Counted from the stretch's first letter, positions 1-8,792 are shown. The stretch is DNA of 64,000 bases from Marinicella litoralis (GCF_002591915.1 NZ_NIHB01000001.1:349805-413804); one strand, 5' to 3'. Made by a program: numbers and translations. The notes: generated by a model from the sequence alone, not told the origin.

Positions 1-334
1 CTTCGTCGGCTAACACCAAATTATGAAACAACGGTCCTTTTTGAAATTCAAAGGTGGCCGATTGTGCATGATAAACATCGGTTCCGGTTAAGTCGGCTGG
101 CAATAAATCAGGGGTGAATTGAATCCGATGAAAATCACCTTCAATACATTCAGACAGCACTTTAATGGCTGTGGTTTTGGCCAAACCAGGCGCACCTTCT
201 ACCAACAAATGACCGTGAGATAGTAAGGACATCAATAAGCGGTCAACCAATTTTTGTTGACCTAAAATTTGAGTTCCAATGGCTTCTCGTATGTTTTGAA
301 AAGCTTGTGTTAATTCAATTGTGTTTTGTTCCAT
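1..334 (-). CDS. MoxR-family AAA+ ATPase, N-terminal part (cut by window edge)
   Basis: The visible 111 residues begin at an ATG at 332-334 and run off the left edge. They show the MoxR-type AAA_3 N-terminus: a short helical lead, a Walker A loop GAPGLAKT at residues 47-54, the IQFTPDLLPADLTG stretch that follows it in MoxR proteins, and the beginning of Walker B (LVLADE) at the edge. MoxR ATPases act as chaperone-like factors for metal insertion or for activating partners with von Willebrand A domains, which are often encoded downstream; that side lies outside the window. The gene is divergent from sufT across 392 bp. The family assignment is secure, the partner and substrate are unknown. 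Confidence 0.9.
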   Translation of the reverse strand, partial: MEQNTIELTQAFQNIREAIGTQILGQQKLVDRLLMSLLSHGHLLVEGAPGLAKTTAIKVLSECIEGDFHRIQFTPDLLPADLTGTDVYHAQSATFEFQKGPLFHNLVLADE

Positions 335-726
335 AAATAACCTGTCTCGTTTACACATCTACCGTTCTGGCGACATATTTAATTCCAAACTTGAAAAAAT
401 CAAGGTTTGACCCGTGAATGGATATCAGCAAGAGAGTGATTATACAAGATACCCAAGGCTTTGAATGTGTCAAAAGTAAGCATCGCTTAAAAGAGTTCAA
501 CGACACAGACTCTGGTCTTTGAATAAACAGGAGATTAAATGTTGAGTCATAAATTCATGTCAGGGAATCTCAAGCACAGTTAAACCGGCCCAGTACAGTT
601 GAAATCACTCAGTTGCACGCAGTTTTCTGTGCTGTAGAAAGAAGCACCCAATTACTGGTTCATCATGTTAAAATCTGCTGCTCTTATTATATAGACAGCT
701 TAGCGCATAAAAAGGTCGCATAACCC
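335..726. other. Intergenic region between moxR-like gene and sufT
   Basis: This 392-bp gap between two divergent genes must hold promoters for both. An AT-rich TTATTATATAG stretch at about 687-697 is a possible -10 region for sufT. A 34-codon ATG reading frame at 418-522 has no convincing ribosome binding site and no recognisable product, so it is not called. No repeat or RNA gene was recognised. Confidence 0.5.
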
Positions 727-1275
727 ATGTACAGTTTAACCAGTGAACCATTCAAATTAGATCGAGATGTTGAGGCCATAGCCGTACCCACCGGCGAAAC
801 CATCGAATTGCCAGCGGGTGTTGTTGGTTATATCACCCAAGCTTTGGGTGGAAGTTTCACCATTTTTGTGGATGGCAGCATGTTCATGATTCTGGGTCAC
901 AACGCCGATGCACTGGGAAAAGAACCATTGCCCGCCCCCACCTTACCTGAAAACGCCACGCAACAAGATGTCGAAGAAGCCGTATGGGCTCAGTTAAAAA
1001 CGGTCTATGATCCAGAAATTCCTGTGAGTATTGTGGAGCTGGGCTTGGTGTATGAATGTGTGGTTAAGTCGGGTGATAAGGGTTATGAAGTGGCCATAGA
1101 CATGACCTTAACCGCGCCGGGTTGTGGCATGGGCGATGTGTTGGTGTCTGATGCTGCGGCCAAAATCAAGTTGATTCCAGAAATCCAATCAGTTCATTGT
1201 CAAATTGTATTTGACCCCCCATGGGATCAATCCATGATGTCAGAGGAAGCCAAATTAGAAACGGGCATGTTATAA
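727..1275 (+). CDS. sufT: SufT-type FeS cluster assembly/maturation protein (MIP18/DUF59)
   Basis: The 182-aa protein has the two-part layout of bacterial SufT: an N-terminal all-beta segment (about 1-70) and a C-terminal MIP18/DUF59 domain (about 80-170). Diagnostic pieces are DPEIPVSIVELGLVY (95-109), the loop TAPGCGMGDVL with its conserved Cys133, and DPPW (163-166). The C-terminus EEAKLETGML is typical of gammaproteobacterial SufT. The family acts in iron-sulfur cluster assembly or delivery in the cytoplasm. No other suf genes are next to it here, so it is a stand-alone copy. A polysaccharide deacetylase starts 12 bp downstream and may be co-transcribed, with no obvious functional link. 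Confidence 0.9.
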   Translation: MYSLTSEPFKLDRDVEAIAVPTGETIELPAGVVGYITQALGGSFTIFVDGSMFMILGHNADALGKEPLPAPTLPENATQQDVEEAVWAQLKTVYDPEIPVSIVELGLVYECVVKSGDKGYEVAIDMTLTAPGCGMGDVLVSDAAAKIKLIPEIQSVHCQIVFDPPWDQSMMSEEAKLETGML

Positions 1276-1287
1276 CCAGCGGTGGCC

Positions 1288-2097
1288 ATGACTCAAGTCC
1301 CGATCCTCACATACCATGCAAATAACATCAATGGAATGGCCTACCAAAACAATGACCACGTGGCTTTGCAGGAAGATTTGCAGCTTATACATGACTTAGG
1401 GTTTCGCATCATTTCTTTGGATGAGTTGATGCAATGGAAGGCCGGGAATATGTCAGACAGTGAGTTTGAAAAAACCGTGGTTTTAACTTGTGATGACGGC
1501 ACATGGTTTGATTATCACGATGTTGACCACCCCACTTATGGGAAACAAATCAGTTTTTTTAACATTTTGAAAAACCATCAACAGCAAACCCACACACCAG
1601 TTCATATGTCCAATTTTGTGATTGTGTCGCCGGCTGCAAGGGTAATCCTCGATGAAAAATGCTTGGTTGGTCGTGGCTGGTGGACTGATGATTGGTGGCT
1701 TGCGGCACAAAAATCTGGCCTGATGGCCATCGAAAATCACAGTTGGGATCACAACCACGGGGTGCTAGACAATAAAAACGCCGATGATGATTCATTCAAA
1801 GCCATAGACAACCAGGCCGATTGTGATCGTCAGCTCAAACAATCTCAAGAATTTTTAAGTCGTTTCTTTGCCGGTCAACACCCAGTAAAATATTTTGCCT
1901 ATCCCTATGGCAACTTCAGTGATTTTTTACGGTATGAATATTTGCCTACTCAGGGTACTCAATTGGGCTTGGTGGCGGCTTTCACCACAGAACCGAAACA
2001 TGTGACGTCGAAAAGTCACCTGTGGGCGATGCCCAGGTATGTTTGTAACAATGATTGGAATAACACGGAACAACTGAAAAACCTCTTGTTGGCTTGA
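1288..2097 (+). CDS. Polysaccharide deacetylase-like (NodB fold) protein
   Basis: A 269-aa protein from the ATG at 1288 (an in-frame GTG lies at 1282; neither has a clear Shine-Dalgarno sequence). NodB-type landmarks are the opening PILTYH strand, the metal-site LTCDDGT (Asp-Asp) in the first quarter, the second metal motif HSWDHNH (H-x3-H form) near the middle, and the FAYPYG strand late in the protein. These match carbohydrate esterase family 4 enzymes, which remove acetyl groups from peptidoglycan, chitin or exopolysaccharide. There is no signal peptide, so it is either cytoplasmic or exported in another way. The true substrate cannot be told from the sequence. Confidence 0.8.
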   Translation: MTQVPILTYHANNINGMAYQNNDHVALQEDLQLIHDLGFRIISLDELMQWKAGNMSDSEFEKTVVLTCDDGTWFDYHDVDHPTYGKQISFFNILKNHQQQTHTPVHMSNFVIVSPAARVILDEKCLVGRGWWTDDWWLAAQKSGLMAIENHSWDHNHGVLDNKNADDDSFKAIDNQADCDRQLKQSQEFLSRFFAGQHPVKYFAYPYGNFSDFLRYEYLPTQGTQLGLVAAFTTEPKHVTSKSHLWAMPRYVCNNDWNNTEQLKNLLLA

Positions 2098-2225
2098 TAG
2101 TAACTCAATGATTCTGTTTGATTTTGCTGCTCCCAATGAGAACAGGTCTTAACCGATTCAAGGTATGTTGAACACCATGCAATAACATGACAGAATCGTG
2201 TTGAGAATTTGAAAACACTGAATGT

Positions 2226-3554
2226 TTACATGGTGACAAACTCTTCTGCTGAGGTTGGGTGGATGCCTATGGTGCTGTTGAGTTGGGTTTTACTCAGGCC
2301 TTGTTTAAGCGCAACGCCAAAGCCTTGAATCATTTCGCCGCCATCTGCCCCGACCACATGAATGCCCAACACTTGGTCAGTGTCGGCATTGACTACCAGC
2401 TTCATAAAAGTTTTTTCAGTCACTTCACTCATCGCATATTTCATTGCTCTGAAGGTGCTGGTGCTGCATTGCACGTTGGGGTATTGGCGCTTTGCTTCGG
2501 CTTCGGTTAAACCGCAGGTACCGATTTCTGGTTGTGAAAACACGGTGGTAGGGATGAAATCATAATCGGGGTATTGGTCACCGCCATTGAACAGGCGATT
2601 GACCAAATAATGACCCTCTCTGATGGCCACAGGGGTTAAGTTATCAGCGTTGCAAACATCACCCACGGCATAAACATGAGCCAAGCTGGTTTGTTGTTCT
2701 CGGTTGACTTCAATTTGGCCATTGGGTTTGGTTTTGATGCCAACTTGGTCGAGATTAAGTGAGGTGGTATTGGCTTGTCTGCCAGTGGCAAAAAACACCT
2801 GTTCTGAACGAATGTCGCCTTGCTTGGATTTGCAAATATATCCATCCACATCCTGTTCAACAGCAGTAACCTCAGTCATGGTCATGACATTGATGCCTGC
2901 ATCTATAAATGATTGTTGAGCAAACTGCGCCACTTCATCATCAAATCCACGCAGTATTTGTGGGCCGCGATAAACCAGGTTGACCTTGACCCCAAGGGCA
3001 TTGAAAATACCTGCAAATTCGACCGCGATGTAGCCGCCACCATTGATGGTAATGGAGCCAGGCAGTTCAGTCAGATCCAATGCTTCATTGGATGTTATCA
3101 CGTGTTCACGTCCAGGAATATCGGGTATGGTTGGTGTGCCGCCAGTGGCAATCAAAATTTTATCGGCGGTGTATTGATGACCGCTGATATCGACGGTGTG
3201 TGCATTCACAAAAGAGCCATGCCCTTTGATCAGTTCAACACCGGCATTGGACAATAATTTTAAATAAATGCCATTGAGGCGGTTGATTTCATCGTTTTTA
3301 TTATTCAGCAGTGTAGACCAATTGAACTGGCTTTGGATGTCCCAACCGAAGGCTTTGGCTGCTTTAAACATTTTGTTGTATTGTGAGGCGTAAACAAATA
3401 ACTTTTTAGGGACGCAACCTCTGATGACGCAAGTGCCACCGACTTTATCAGACTCACAAATGGCCACTTTTTTTCCATAACCAGCGGCAATTCTTGCGGC
3501 CCGAACACCACCAGAACCAGCCCCTATAACCAATAAATCAAAATCGTACTTCAT
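2226..3554 (-). CDS. gor: Glutathione-disulfide reductase
   Basis: The 442-aa protein is a class I pyridine nucleotide-disulfide oxidoreductase. It has the FAD-binding GAGSGGVRAA loop at 11-20, the redox-active disulfide in GGTCVIRGCVPK (Cys42, Cys47), an NAD(P)H-binding domain in the middle, and a C-terminal dimer interface ending in HPTSAEE, where His432-Glu437 act as acid/base. The RGCVPKK context and the missing N-terminal extension favour glutathione reductase over lipoamide dehydrogenase or mercuric reductase. It reduces oxidised glutathione with NADPH in the cytoplasm. It reads alone on the minus strand, 59 bp upstream of the next minus-strand gene. Confidence 0.92.
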   Translation of the reverse strand: MKYDFDLLVIGAGSGGVRAARIAAGYGKKVAICESDKVGGTCVIRGCVPKKLFVYASQYNKMFKAAKAFGWDIQSQFNWSTLLNNKNDEINRLNGIYLKLLSNAGVELIKGHGSFVNAHTVDISGHQYTADKILIATGGTPTIPDIPGREHVITSNEALDLTELPGSITINGGGYIAVEFAGIFNALGVKVNLVYRGPQILRGFDDEVAQFAQQSFIDAGINVMTMTEVTAVEQDVDGYICKSKQGDIRSEQVFFATGRQANTTSLNLDQVGIKTKPNGQIEVNREQQTSLAHVYAVGDVCNADNLTPVAIREGHYLVNRLFNGGDQYPDYDFIPTTVFSQPEIGTCGLTEAEAKRQYPNVQCSTSTFRAMKYAMSEVTEKTFMKLVVNADTDQVLGIHVVGADGGEMIQGFGVALKQGLSKTQLNSTIGIHPTSAEEFVTM

Positions 3555-3613
3555 GTTTTCTCTCTGCTGAACTGGGTGAATAGACCGTGTAGTTACTGAC
3601 GGCTTGCAAAATT

Positions 3614-4114
3614 TTAAAAAGGGCCTTGTTGGTGTGCCAACTCGATGAGTTCTTTTTGAGTGGATTCATCAAGTTGTTTTTTCCAATAGACAATTAAATG
3701 ATCGTATTGGGTTTGTATAAAACCCACAGCCAAATCAATTTTATAAGCGGCTCGGTGACCTACATAAGCAAATACAGCATCACAATCATCCAATGAATTA
3801 ACAATCTTGGAAACCAAAGTGAAAGCCACGCCGCCTTGTTGGCTCAAATCTTGTCGCACCGGTTTGGGTAAATGCTTAAGCGCGCGGCTGTTTACACACA
3901 TGCCACCACCTAAATAGATGTTGTGAAGTTTGGTGACGTGTCCATATCCCAAGGTGACAGTCAATTCTGACCCATCTGTGGCCAGCAATAAAAAGTGTTT
4001 GGGAAAGTCAGGGATGTTGGCATTGAAGGCCTTCTTGAACAAGGCGCCGGCCATGGGTTCTGCATCATCCACTTCAATCAAGTCAATACGAATATTTTCG
4101 GAGTTTTTAAACAT
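3614..4114 (-). CDS. Hypothetical protein, 166 aa
   Basis: I do not recognise this family. The 166-aa product has no signal peptide or membrane segment. It has mixed alpha/beta character, with a YLGGGMCVNSRAL stretch near residue 68 and a VFAYVGHRAAYKIDLAVGF stretch near residue 115; the latter is vaguely like an acetyl-CoA pyrophosphate loop followed by a beta strand, so an acyltransferase-like fold is possible but unproven. It lies downstream of a 520-bp non-coding stretch and upstream of gor, all on the minus strand. The composition matches its neighbours, and the length and codon use support a real gene. Confidence 0.6.
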   Translation of the reverse strand: MFKNSENIRIDLIEVDDAEPMAGALFKKAFNANIPDFPKHFLLLATDGSELTVTLGYGHVTKLHNIYLGGGMCVNSRALKHLPKPVRQDLSQQGGVAFTLVSKIVNSLDDCDAVFAYVGHRAAYKIDLAVGFIQTQYDHLIVYWKKQLDESTQKELIELAHQQGPF

Positions 4115-4310
4115 AAATATTAAGTTAGAAAAAAGTTAAAAAACAAGTTGAGTTGTTATGAGGTTTTCAGTATATAATAAAAAGCACAGGGACGGTTAAT
4201 AAGTGATTTTGTTGAGTTGGAAAAAATAATAAGAGGAGGCTCGATAACAAAAAATCATTTATCAACCATTGACATTGAAGATTTCATCAGTCATTAGAAG
4301 AGCACAGTGC

Positions 4311-4327
4311 GCCTTAATTATTAAGGC
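4311..4327. repeat. Perfect 17-bp palindrome (8-1-8)
   Basis: The arms gccttaat and attaaggc flank a single central t. It sits 36 bp before the larger inverted repeat in the same gap. A protein-binding site or part of a folded transcript are both possible. Confidence 0.5.
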
Positions 4328-4362
4328 CGCATTCCCTCGTTCAAAAAAATATAAAAAGAGGG

Positions 4363-4420
4363 TGGAGTTACAGAAATCAGAGAGTTAAAAAGCGTTAGGG
4401 GAGAAATTTCTGTAACTCCA
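4363..4420. repeat. 15-bp perfect inverted repeat with 28-bp loop
   Basis: The arm tggagttacagaaat at 4363-4377 is exactly repeated in reverse complement at 4406-4420. Neither arm is followed by a T-run, so it is not a simple terminator. Perfect arms this long in an otherwise unconstrained gap suggest a selected hairpin, an end pair of a small inserted element, or a regulatory RNA fold. Confidence 0.65.
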
Positions 4421-4635
4421 AAGCTTGTGTCGTTTCATTACAACTAATTGAATTCAACGACTTGTTGTAATCACTATACTACTAAGTCTTACGTACGTCA
4501 ATCACTTTGTAAGTGTTTTCGCAGTACGTTAGATTATATTATTCATTTCACTGCTGGTTTTTATGTGCCATAAGTCCCTTTGTTTTACAGCGATCACTTA
4601 ATAAGACCTTGGGTTAACGAAAAGCTTACAATTTT

Positions 4636-6090
4636 TTAAGGGTTGAATTGAATACAGACGTTTTTCGGTTCTGTAAAAAACCGCATGGCTTCCAACCCGC
4701 CTTCACGTCCAGAACCGGATGCTTTCATGCCACCAAAAGGTGTTCGCAAATCCCTGAGTAACCAACAGTTAACCCAAACAATACCGCAGTTCACCTTTTT
4801 CGCCAAGCGGTGACAACGACTGATGTCTTGGCTCCAAATACTGCAAGCCAAGCCATAAGCTGAATCATTGGCCATGGACACGGCTTGGTCATCGGTATCA
4901 AAGGCCTGCACGGTACAAACAGGACCAAAAATTTCTTCTTGATTGGTTCGACAACTGTTGCTTAAGCCGGCGACGATGGTGGGTTGTACGAAATAACCAC
5001 CTGCACACCTACCTTGCATTTCAAGCTGTGATCCACCGGTTAAAAGCTGGCCACCTTCCTGTTGTGCCAGTTCGATATAGCCCAGGACTTTTTCCATGTG
5101 AGGTTGAGAAACCAAAGCCCCAAACTGGGTCTCTGCTAACAAAGGGTCACCAATGGTTAATTGATTCACTTCGGCAACCAATGCTTGGGTGAATCGCTGA
5201 TAAATGGAGCGTTCTATATAAATGCGAGAACCGCACAAACAGATTTGTCCTTGGTTGGCAAATGCAGCCCGCGCCACTTCCTTGACTGTTCGTTCAAAGT
5301 CACAATCTGCAAATACCAGGGTTGGGTTTTTGCCGCCCAGTTCCAATGACAGCTTTTTATGCTGATTGGCAGTGGCTTGTTTGATTGATGTGCCCGTATT
5401 CGAACCGCCAGTGAAACTGATTGCTTTGATTTTTGGGTGAATGGTTAATGGTGCGCCAATGGATTGTCCTGTGCCGTGGATGATATTAAGTACGCCAGCT
5501 GGCAAGCCAGCCTCAATGCACAGCTTAGCAAACAAATAAGCGCTCATGGGAGTGATTTCCGAAGGTTTGGCCACCACGGTGTTGCCGGTGGCCAATGCAG
5601 GTGCAATTTTCCATGTAAATAAATACAGTGGTAAATTCCATGGAGATATACACGCCACCACGCCCAAGGGGTCTCGCAAGGTGTAGTTGATGGCCACGTT
5701 TTCCATGGAATGAGATTCGCTGCTGTATTGAGTACAGGCTTGGGCAAAAAACCTGATGTTGGCCGCGGCGCGGTATATGTCAACATTCTTGGCCAGCGTA
5801 ATGGGCTTGCCATTATCAATGGCTTCGGCCTTTGCTAAATCATTTTGATGGACTTCAATCAAATCGGCCAAACGGTTCAACACTTTGGCTTTGTGCTCAG
5901 CGGGCGTATTGGACCAAGCTGGAAAGGCTTGTTCAGCGGCATCGACTGCCAGCTTCAAATCTTGTTCATTGGATTCTGGCGTGAGGGCATAAACCAAACC
6001 TGTGGCCGGCTCATGGTTGTCTAGATAATGGCCATCAATTGGATCTGTCAAAACGCCGTTGATGTAATTTTGAATTTTTTTTAGAGACAT
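4636..6090 (-). CDS. Aldehyde dehydrogenase, 2-aminomuconate/2-hydroxymuconate semialdehyde type
   Basis: The 484-aa enzyme has the full NAD(P)-dependent ALDH set: SPWNLP with Asn152, the cofactor lysine in VVAKPSE (Lys175), LELGGKNP with general base Glu250, and the nucleophile in NQGQIC (Cys284). The C-terminal stretch NCWLLRDLRTPFGG is characteristic of the ALDH8A1/aminomuconate-semialdehyde branch, not of betaine or succinate-semialdehyde dehydrogenases. The product would be 2-aminomuconate or a related dicarboxylate. Its start overlaps the end of the SDR gene by 10 bp, giving a tight operon. Kmo and KynU at 40-43 kb make a role in kynurenine breakdown plausible, but HAAO and ACMSD genes are not in the window, so the substrate is inferred. 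Confidence 0.82.
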   Translation of the reverse strand: MSLKKIQNYINGVLTDPIDGHYLDNHEPATGLVYALTPESNEQDLKLAVDAAEQAFPAWSNTPAEHKAKVLNRLADLIEVHQNDLAKAEAIDNGKPITLAKNVDIYRAAANIRFFAQACTQYSSESHSMENVAINYTLRDPLGVVACISPWNLPLYLFTWKIAPALATGNTVVAKPSEITPMSAYLFAKLCIEAGLPAGVLNIIHGTGQSIGAPLTIHPKIKAISFTGGSNTGTSIKQATANQHKKLSLELGGKNPTLVFADCDFERTVKEVARAAFANQGQICLCGSRIYIERSIYQRFTQALVAEVNQLTIGDPLLAETQFGALVSQPHMEKVLGYIELAQQEGGQLLTGGSQLEMQGRCAGGYFVQPTIVAGLSNSCRTNQEEIFGPVCTVQAFDTDDQAVSMANDSAYGLACSIWSQDISRCHRLAKKVNCGIVWVNCWLLRDLRTPFGGMKASGSGREGGLEAMRFFTEPKNVCIQFNP

Positions 6091-6869
6091 GCTGTTCTGC
6101 CACCATCCACCGGAATGTTGACACCATTGATGTATGCCGCTGCAGGTGATGCCAAAAAGCCCACCACATTGGCAAACTCTTGAGGTGTTCCAAAGCGACG
6201 CATTGGGATGATGGCCTTTTCATGCTCAATCACTTTTTCAACCGTTAAGCCTGTTTTATTTGCTTTGTTCTCAAAGATGGCAGACAGGCGGTTGGTTTCA
6301 GTGGCCCCAGGCAATACATTGTTCACGGTGATGTTAAATGGCCCAAGTTCATTGGCCAATGTTTTGGCCCAACTGGCCACGGCACCACGAACGGTGTTTG
6401 ACACGCCCAGATTGGGTAAAGGTTGTTTAACCGAAGTGGAAATGACATTGATGATGCGGCCAAATTGCGCTTGCTGCATCGATGGAATGGCTGCCTGGGC
6501 CAGTACTTGGTTACAGATTAAATGTTGGTTGAATGCGGCTTGAAAAGCCGAGACATCGGCATCTTTAGCCAACCCAGGGGCCGGCCCACCGGTGTTGTTC
6601 ACCAGAATGTGTACTTCAGGAAAGGATGCCAAATGATTTTCAACCGCTGATTTCAAATCTTCCGGATGCGCAAAGTCTGCTGTGATGGTTTGGTGTGACT
6701 GACCTGCTGATGCTGACAAGGTCTTAACCACAGTGGCCAGTTTGTCCGCATTGCGTGCCAACAGCACTACAGTGGCACCTTGTTCAGCCAGTTGTTGTGC
6801 TATGGCTAATCCCATGCCTTGTGTCGAGCCACAAACCCAAGCAGTTTTTCCAACTAAATTCAAATCCAT
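6081..6869 (-). CDS. SDR-fold protein lacking the Tyr-x3-Lys catalytic pair
   Basis: The 262-aa protein has a standard Rossmann start (GSTQGMG, residues 14-20), an NNTGGP loop (91-96) in place of NNAG, and a Ser-containing ISTS strand (143-146). At the position of the YxxxK pair it carries Ser157 and Arg161 (SNTVR). The C-terminal PVDGG motif is normal for the family. SDR proteins with S-N-x-x-R at this site are a known divergent branch; whether they are oxidoreductases by another mechanism, isomerases or hydrolases is not settled by sequence. It overlaps the aldehyde dehydrogenase and follows the 66-aa gene by one base, so all three probably act in one pathway. Confidence 0.82.
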   Translation of the reverse strand: MDLNLVGKTAWVCGSTQGMGLAIAQQLAEQGATVVLLARNADKLATVVKTLSASAGQSHQTITADFAHPEDLKSAVENHLASFPEVHILVNNTGGPAPGLAKDADVSAFQAAFNQHLICNQVLAQAAIPSMQQAQFGRIINVISTSVKQPLPNLGVSNTVRGAVASWAKTLANELGPFNITVNNVLPGATETNRLSAIFENKANKTGLTVEKVIEHEKAIIPMRRFGTPQEFANVVGFLASPAAAYINGVNIPVDGGRTACL

Positions 6870-6870
6870 A

Positions 6871-7071
6871 TCAAGCCTCCTTCATTGCTTTAACTAATAA
6901 TTGTCTGGCCAAGACAGCATCTTCATGGGTTGGGAATTTAAATTTCAACATGTCTCCAACCATGCGCACATTGAATTGTTTGCCTTCTTCATGGTCGGCG
7001 GTAAAGACGGCACTGATGAAGACAATTTTTTCTAACACCAAGGTGTATCCTTTTAATTCATAAGTTTTCAT
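6871..7071 (-). CDS. Small hypothetical protein, 66 aa
   Basis: Reading starts at the ATG at 7069-7071 and gives a 66-residue alpha/beta protein rich in charged residues (begins MKTYELKGYTLVLEK). I chose this start because the longer in-frame version would run through the preceding terminator region and translate into an unrelated, low-quality N-terminus. The stop lies one base before the SDR start, so it is the first gene of a three-gene operon with the SDR and aldehyde dehydrogenase. It has no signal peptide and no motif that I recognise; a small accessory protein of the operon is the most that can be said. Confidence 0.65.
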   Translation of the reverse strand: MKTYELKGYTLVLEKIVFISAVFTADHEEGKQFNVRMVGDMLKFKFPTHEDAVLARQLLVKAMKEA

Positions 7072-7150
7072 GCTGTAGCAGAACCAATAGAGAGTGAACA
7101 TCTTACAAGGATTGTGAATTGTCGGCCAGTTGAGATGATAAATTGTCGGC

Positions 7151-7178
7151 AAAAAAAACGCCAAGACTGGCTTGGCGT
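7151..7178 (-). terminator. Rho-independent terminator of the DUF4389 gene
   Basis: An 8-bp stem (acgccaag/cttggcgt, loop actgg) at 7158-7178 is followed on the minus strand by a run of seven T residues. It separates the DUF4389 gene from the 66-aa/SDR/ALDH operon. Confidence 0.88.
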
Positions 7179-7210
7179 AAGTAATTCAGAGAGGAATGAA
7201 ATGAAAAAAA

Positions 7211-7597
7211 TTATTTAGCGGGTTCACCGTTTTTGCTGGCCTTGTCATCGTCGTAATGCCAAGACTGAAATGGAAATGGCTTCTCTTCCTTTTGAAAAGA
7301 CACGTAACCGATGATGTCAGCAAGGTAGTCGCCCAACTCACCATTGAATGCTTTGAGGTTTTTATTCAATTCGCCGGTAATCAATAAAAAGCCAAACTGA
7401 ACCAACACCACTGCGCCAAATACCCACAATGAAATCCAGCCAATTAAGGCAAAAAGTAAAGTCACAAAAATTCGGGTTAAGACTTCACTGTTGATGGTGG
7501 ATTCTTTTTTAGCAACGGTTTCTTCTGGTTTGGCTTCGTTGTTGTTTTCAACGGTTTCGCCTTCGATGATGACATCTTTGTTTTCTTTATCTGACAT
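7211..7597 (-). CDS. DUF4389 domain-containing membrane protein
   Basis: The 128-aa protein has a hydrophilic, acidic N-terminus (1-35), two close hydrophobic segments (about 42-60 and 62-80; LLFALIGWISLWVFGAV and VLVQFGFLLITG) and a conserved tail with NGELGDYLADIIGYVSF and SWHYDDD. This layout is that of DUF4389, a small inner-membrane family of unknown function common in gammaproteobacteria. It is a single gene closed by its own terminator. Confidence 0.82.
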   Translation of the reverse strand: MSDKENKDVIIEGETVENNNEAKPEETVAKKESTINSEVLTRIFVTLLFALIGWISLWVFGAVVLVQFGFLLITGELNKNLKAFNGELGDYLADIIGYVSFQKEEKPFPFQSWHYDDDKASKNGEPAK

Positions 7598-7703
7598 GTG
7601 TTTTACCTCTTATGTTGTCGTTTTATAATTACTATACAGAAGGGCATGAGCTTTTAACAGTGCCATTGGTAACTGCCAAATTCATTTTTTTGATGCTGCT
7701 TAT

Positions 7704-8609
7704 TTATTTTTTTAAGCTGGCTAACATGGATCCAGAAACAATGAAGAGCATACCCAGATAGCCGATGATTTGGATGGACTCGGCAGCCAACAACTGGGGG
7801 AAAACAGAAGCAAAGGCATTGATAAACAACAAGGTAAAAACTGGAGTCAAAGCCAAAATCATGCCGACTCTTGAGGCATTCCAATGGTTCAAAGCTTCAG
7901 CAAATGCGCCATAAGCAATGACGGTGTTTAAACAGGCATAGGCTATGGCCCACCATTGTAAACTGTTGATTGATTTGAGTGAACCCAAGTCTGACCAATA
8001 AAACATCACCAAACTGGCGAAACAATAAATAAAAAACAAGATGCTTTGAGAGGACAGTTTGGTGGCCAACTTTTTTTGGATCAATGCATAGATGGCCCAG
8101 GTCAAAGCCGCCGCAAACATCACCCAGATACCTGTGGTGTAATCGTTGGCTATGATTTGCTTGATTTGATCTTGAAAAAATAATACCAGACCGATAAGAA
8201 TAGCAACCACCCCCAACATTTGCATGCGATTGAATGACTCTTTATAAATCAGTACGCCACCCAAGGTCATCAACAAAGGCGCCAACTGGATAAAAACTTG
8301 TGCATTGGCGGGAGAAGTCATGTCCATGCCGATTAAAAACAACACATAATTGCCAATTAACATCATCGCTGCCAGTCCAAGCCACAGCCAATCTGACTGA
8401 GAGAGTGATTTGAATTCTTTGAGTTTGTTTTTACTTAATAGGAAGAAAAATGTGACCAATCCTGCTGTGAGAAATCGAAACCAAGTTAAGGTCATGGCGT
8501 CGGTAGCAGATAAACTTATTTTTAAAGACACCGGTAAAGTACTCCAGCACACTACCGTCAGTAATGACAGAAACAAGCCTTTTTTCCATGAATTCAATTG
8601 GGTTGCCAT
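7704..8609 (-). CDS. EamA/DMT-family inner-membrane transporter
   Basis: The 301-aa protein has about ten hydrophobic helices arranged as two EamA repeats, the first including the VCWSTLPVSLKISL opening and the second beginning near GIWVMFAAALTWAIYALI. Members of the drug/metabolite transporter superfamily usually export amino acids or small metabolites. I chose the ATG at 8607-8609, which has a TAGGA ribosome binding site nine bases upstream, over an in-frame TTG at 8630. It reads alone; the substrate cannot be predicted. Confidence 0.85.
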   Translation of the reverse strand: MATQLNSWKKGLFLSLLTVVCWSTLPVSLKISLSATDAMTLTWFRFLTAGLVTFFFLLSKNKLKEFKSLSQSDWLWLGLAAMMLIGNYVLFLIGMDMTSPANAQVFIQLAPLLMTLGGVLIYKESFNRMQMLGVVAILIGLVLFFQDQIKQIIANDYTTGIWVMFAAALTWAIYALIQKKLATKLSSQSILFFIYCFASLVMFYWSDLGSLKSINSLQWWAIAYACLNTVIAYGAFAEALNHWNASRVGMILALTPVFTLLFINAFASVFPQLLAAESIQIIGYLGMLFIVSGSMLASLKK

Positions 8610-8792
8610 AGATTTTTTCCTAACAATCAAGTTTAAAATGCTGGCGCCTGGTTGAACCTAAATCGCAAGCGGTTGGTATTTAAAAGTATTTCAATGGGTA
8701 CCCATGAATTGATATACCACAATAAGCACATTCAGCTTTAATTCAGTCTGAGGCTTGTAGTATAGTGATATTAGTCAACCAATGTTTGGATC

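Larger units (their letters stand above)
4115..4635. other. Long AT-rich intergenic region
   Basis: No plausible gene is seen in these 521 bp between two minus-strand genes. It contains a 17-bp palindrome at 4311-4327, an exact 15-bp inverted repeat at 4363-4377/4406-4420 (listed separately), and a promoter-like TATATAATA near 4171-4179. It could encode a structured RNA, hold an extended leader for the 166-aa gene, or be the relic of a small mobile element. Confidence 0.45.

Noticed and set aside
418-522. A 34-codon ATG reading frame between moxR-like gene and sufT
   Set aside because: No ribosome binding site, no recognisable composition or motif, and the region must hold two promoters.
7072-7164. 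Longer N-terminus of the 66-aa protein
   Set aside because: It would run through the promoter region right behind a terminator and adds an unrelated hydrophobic stretch with several Cys/Trp.
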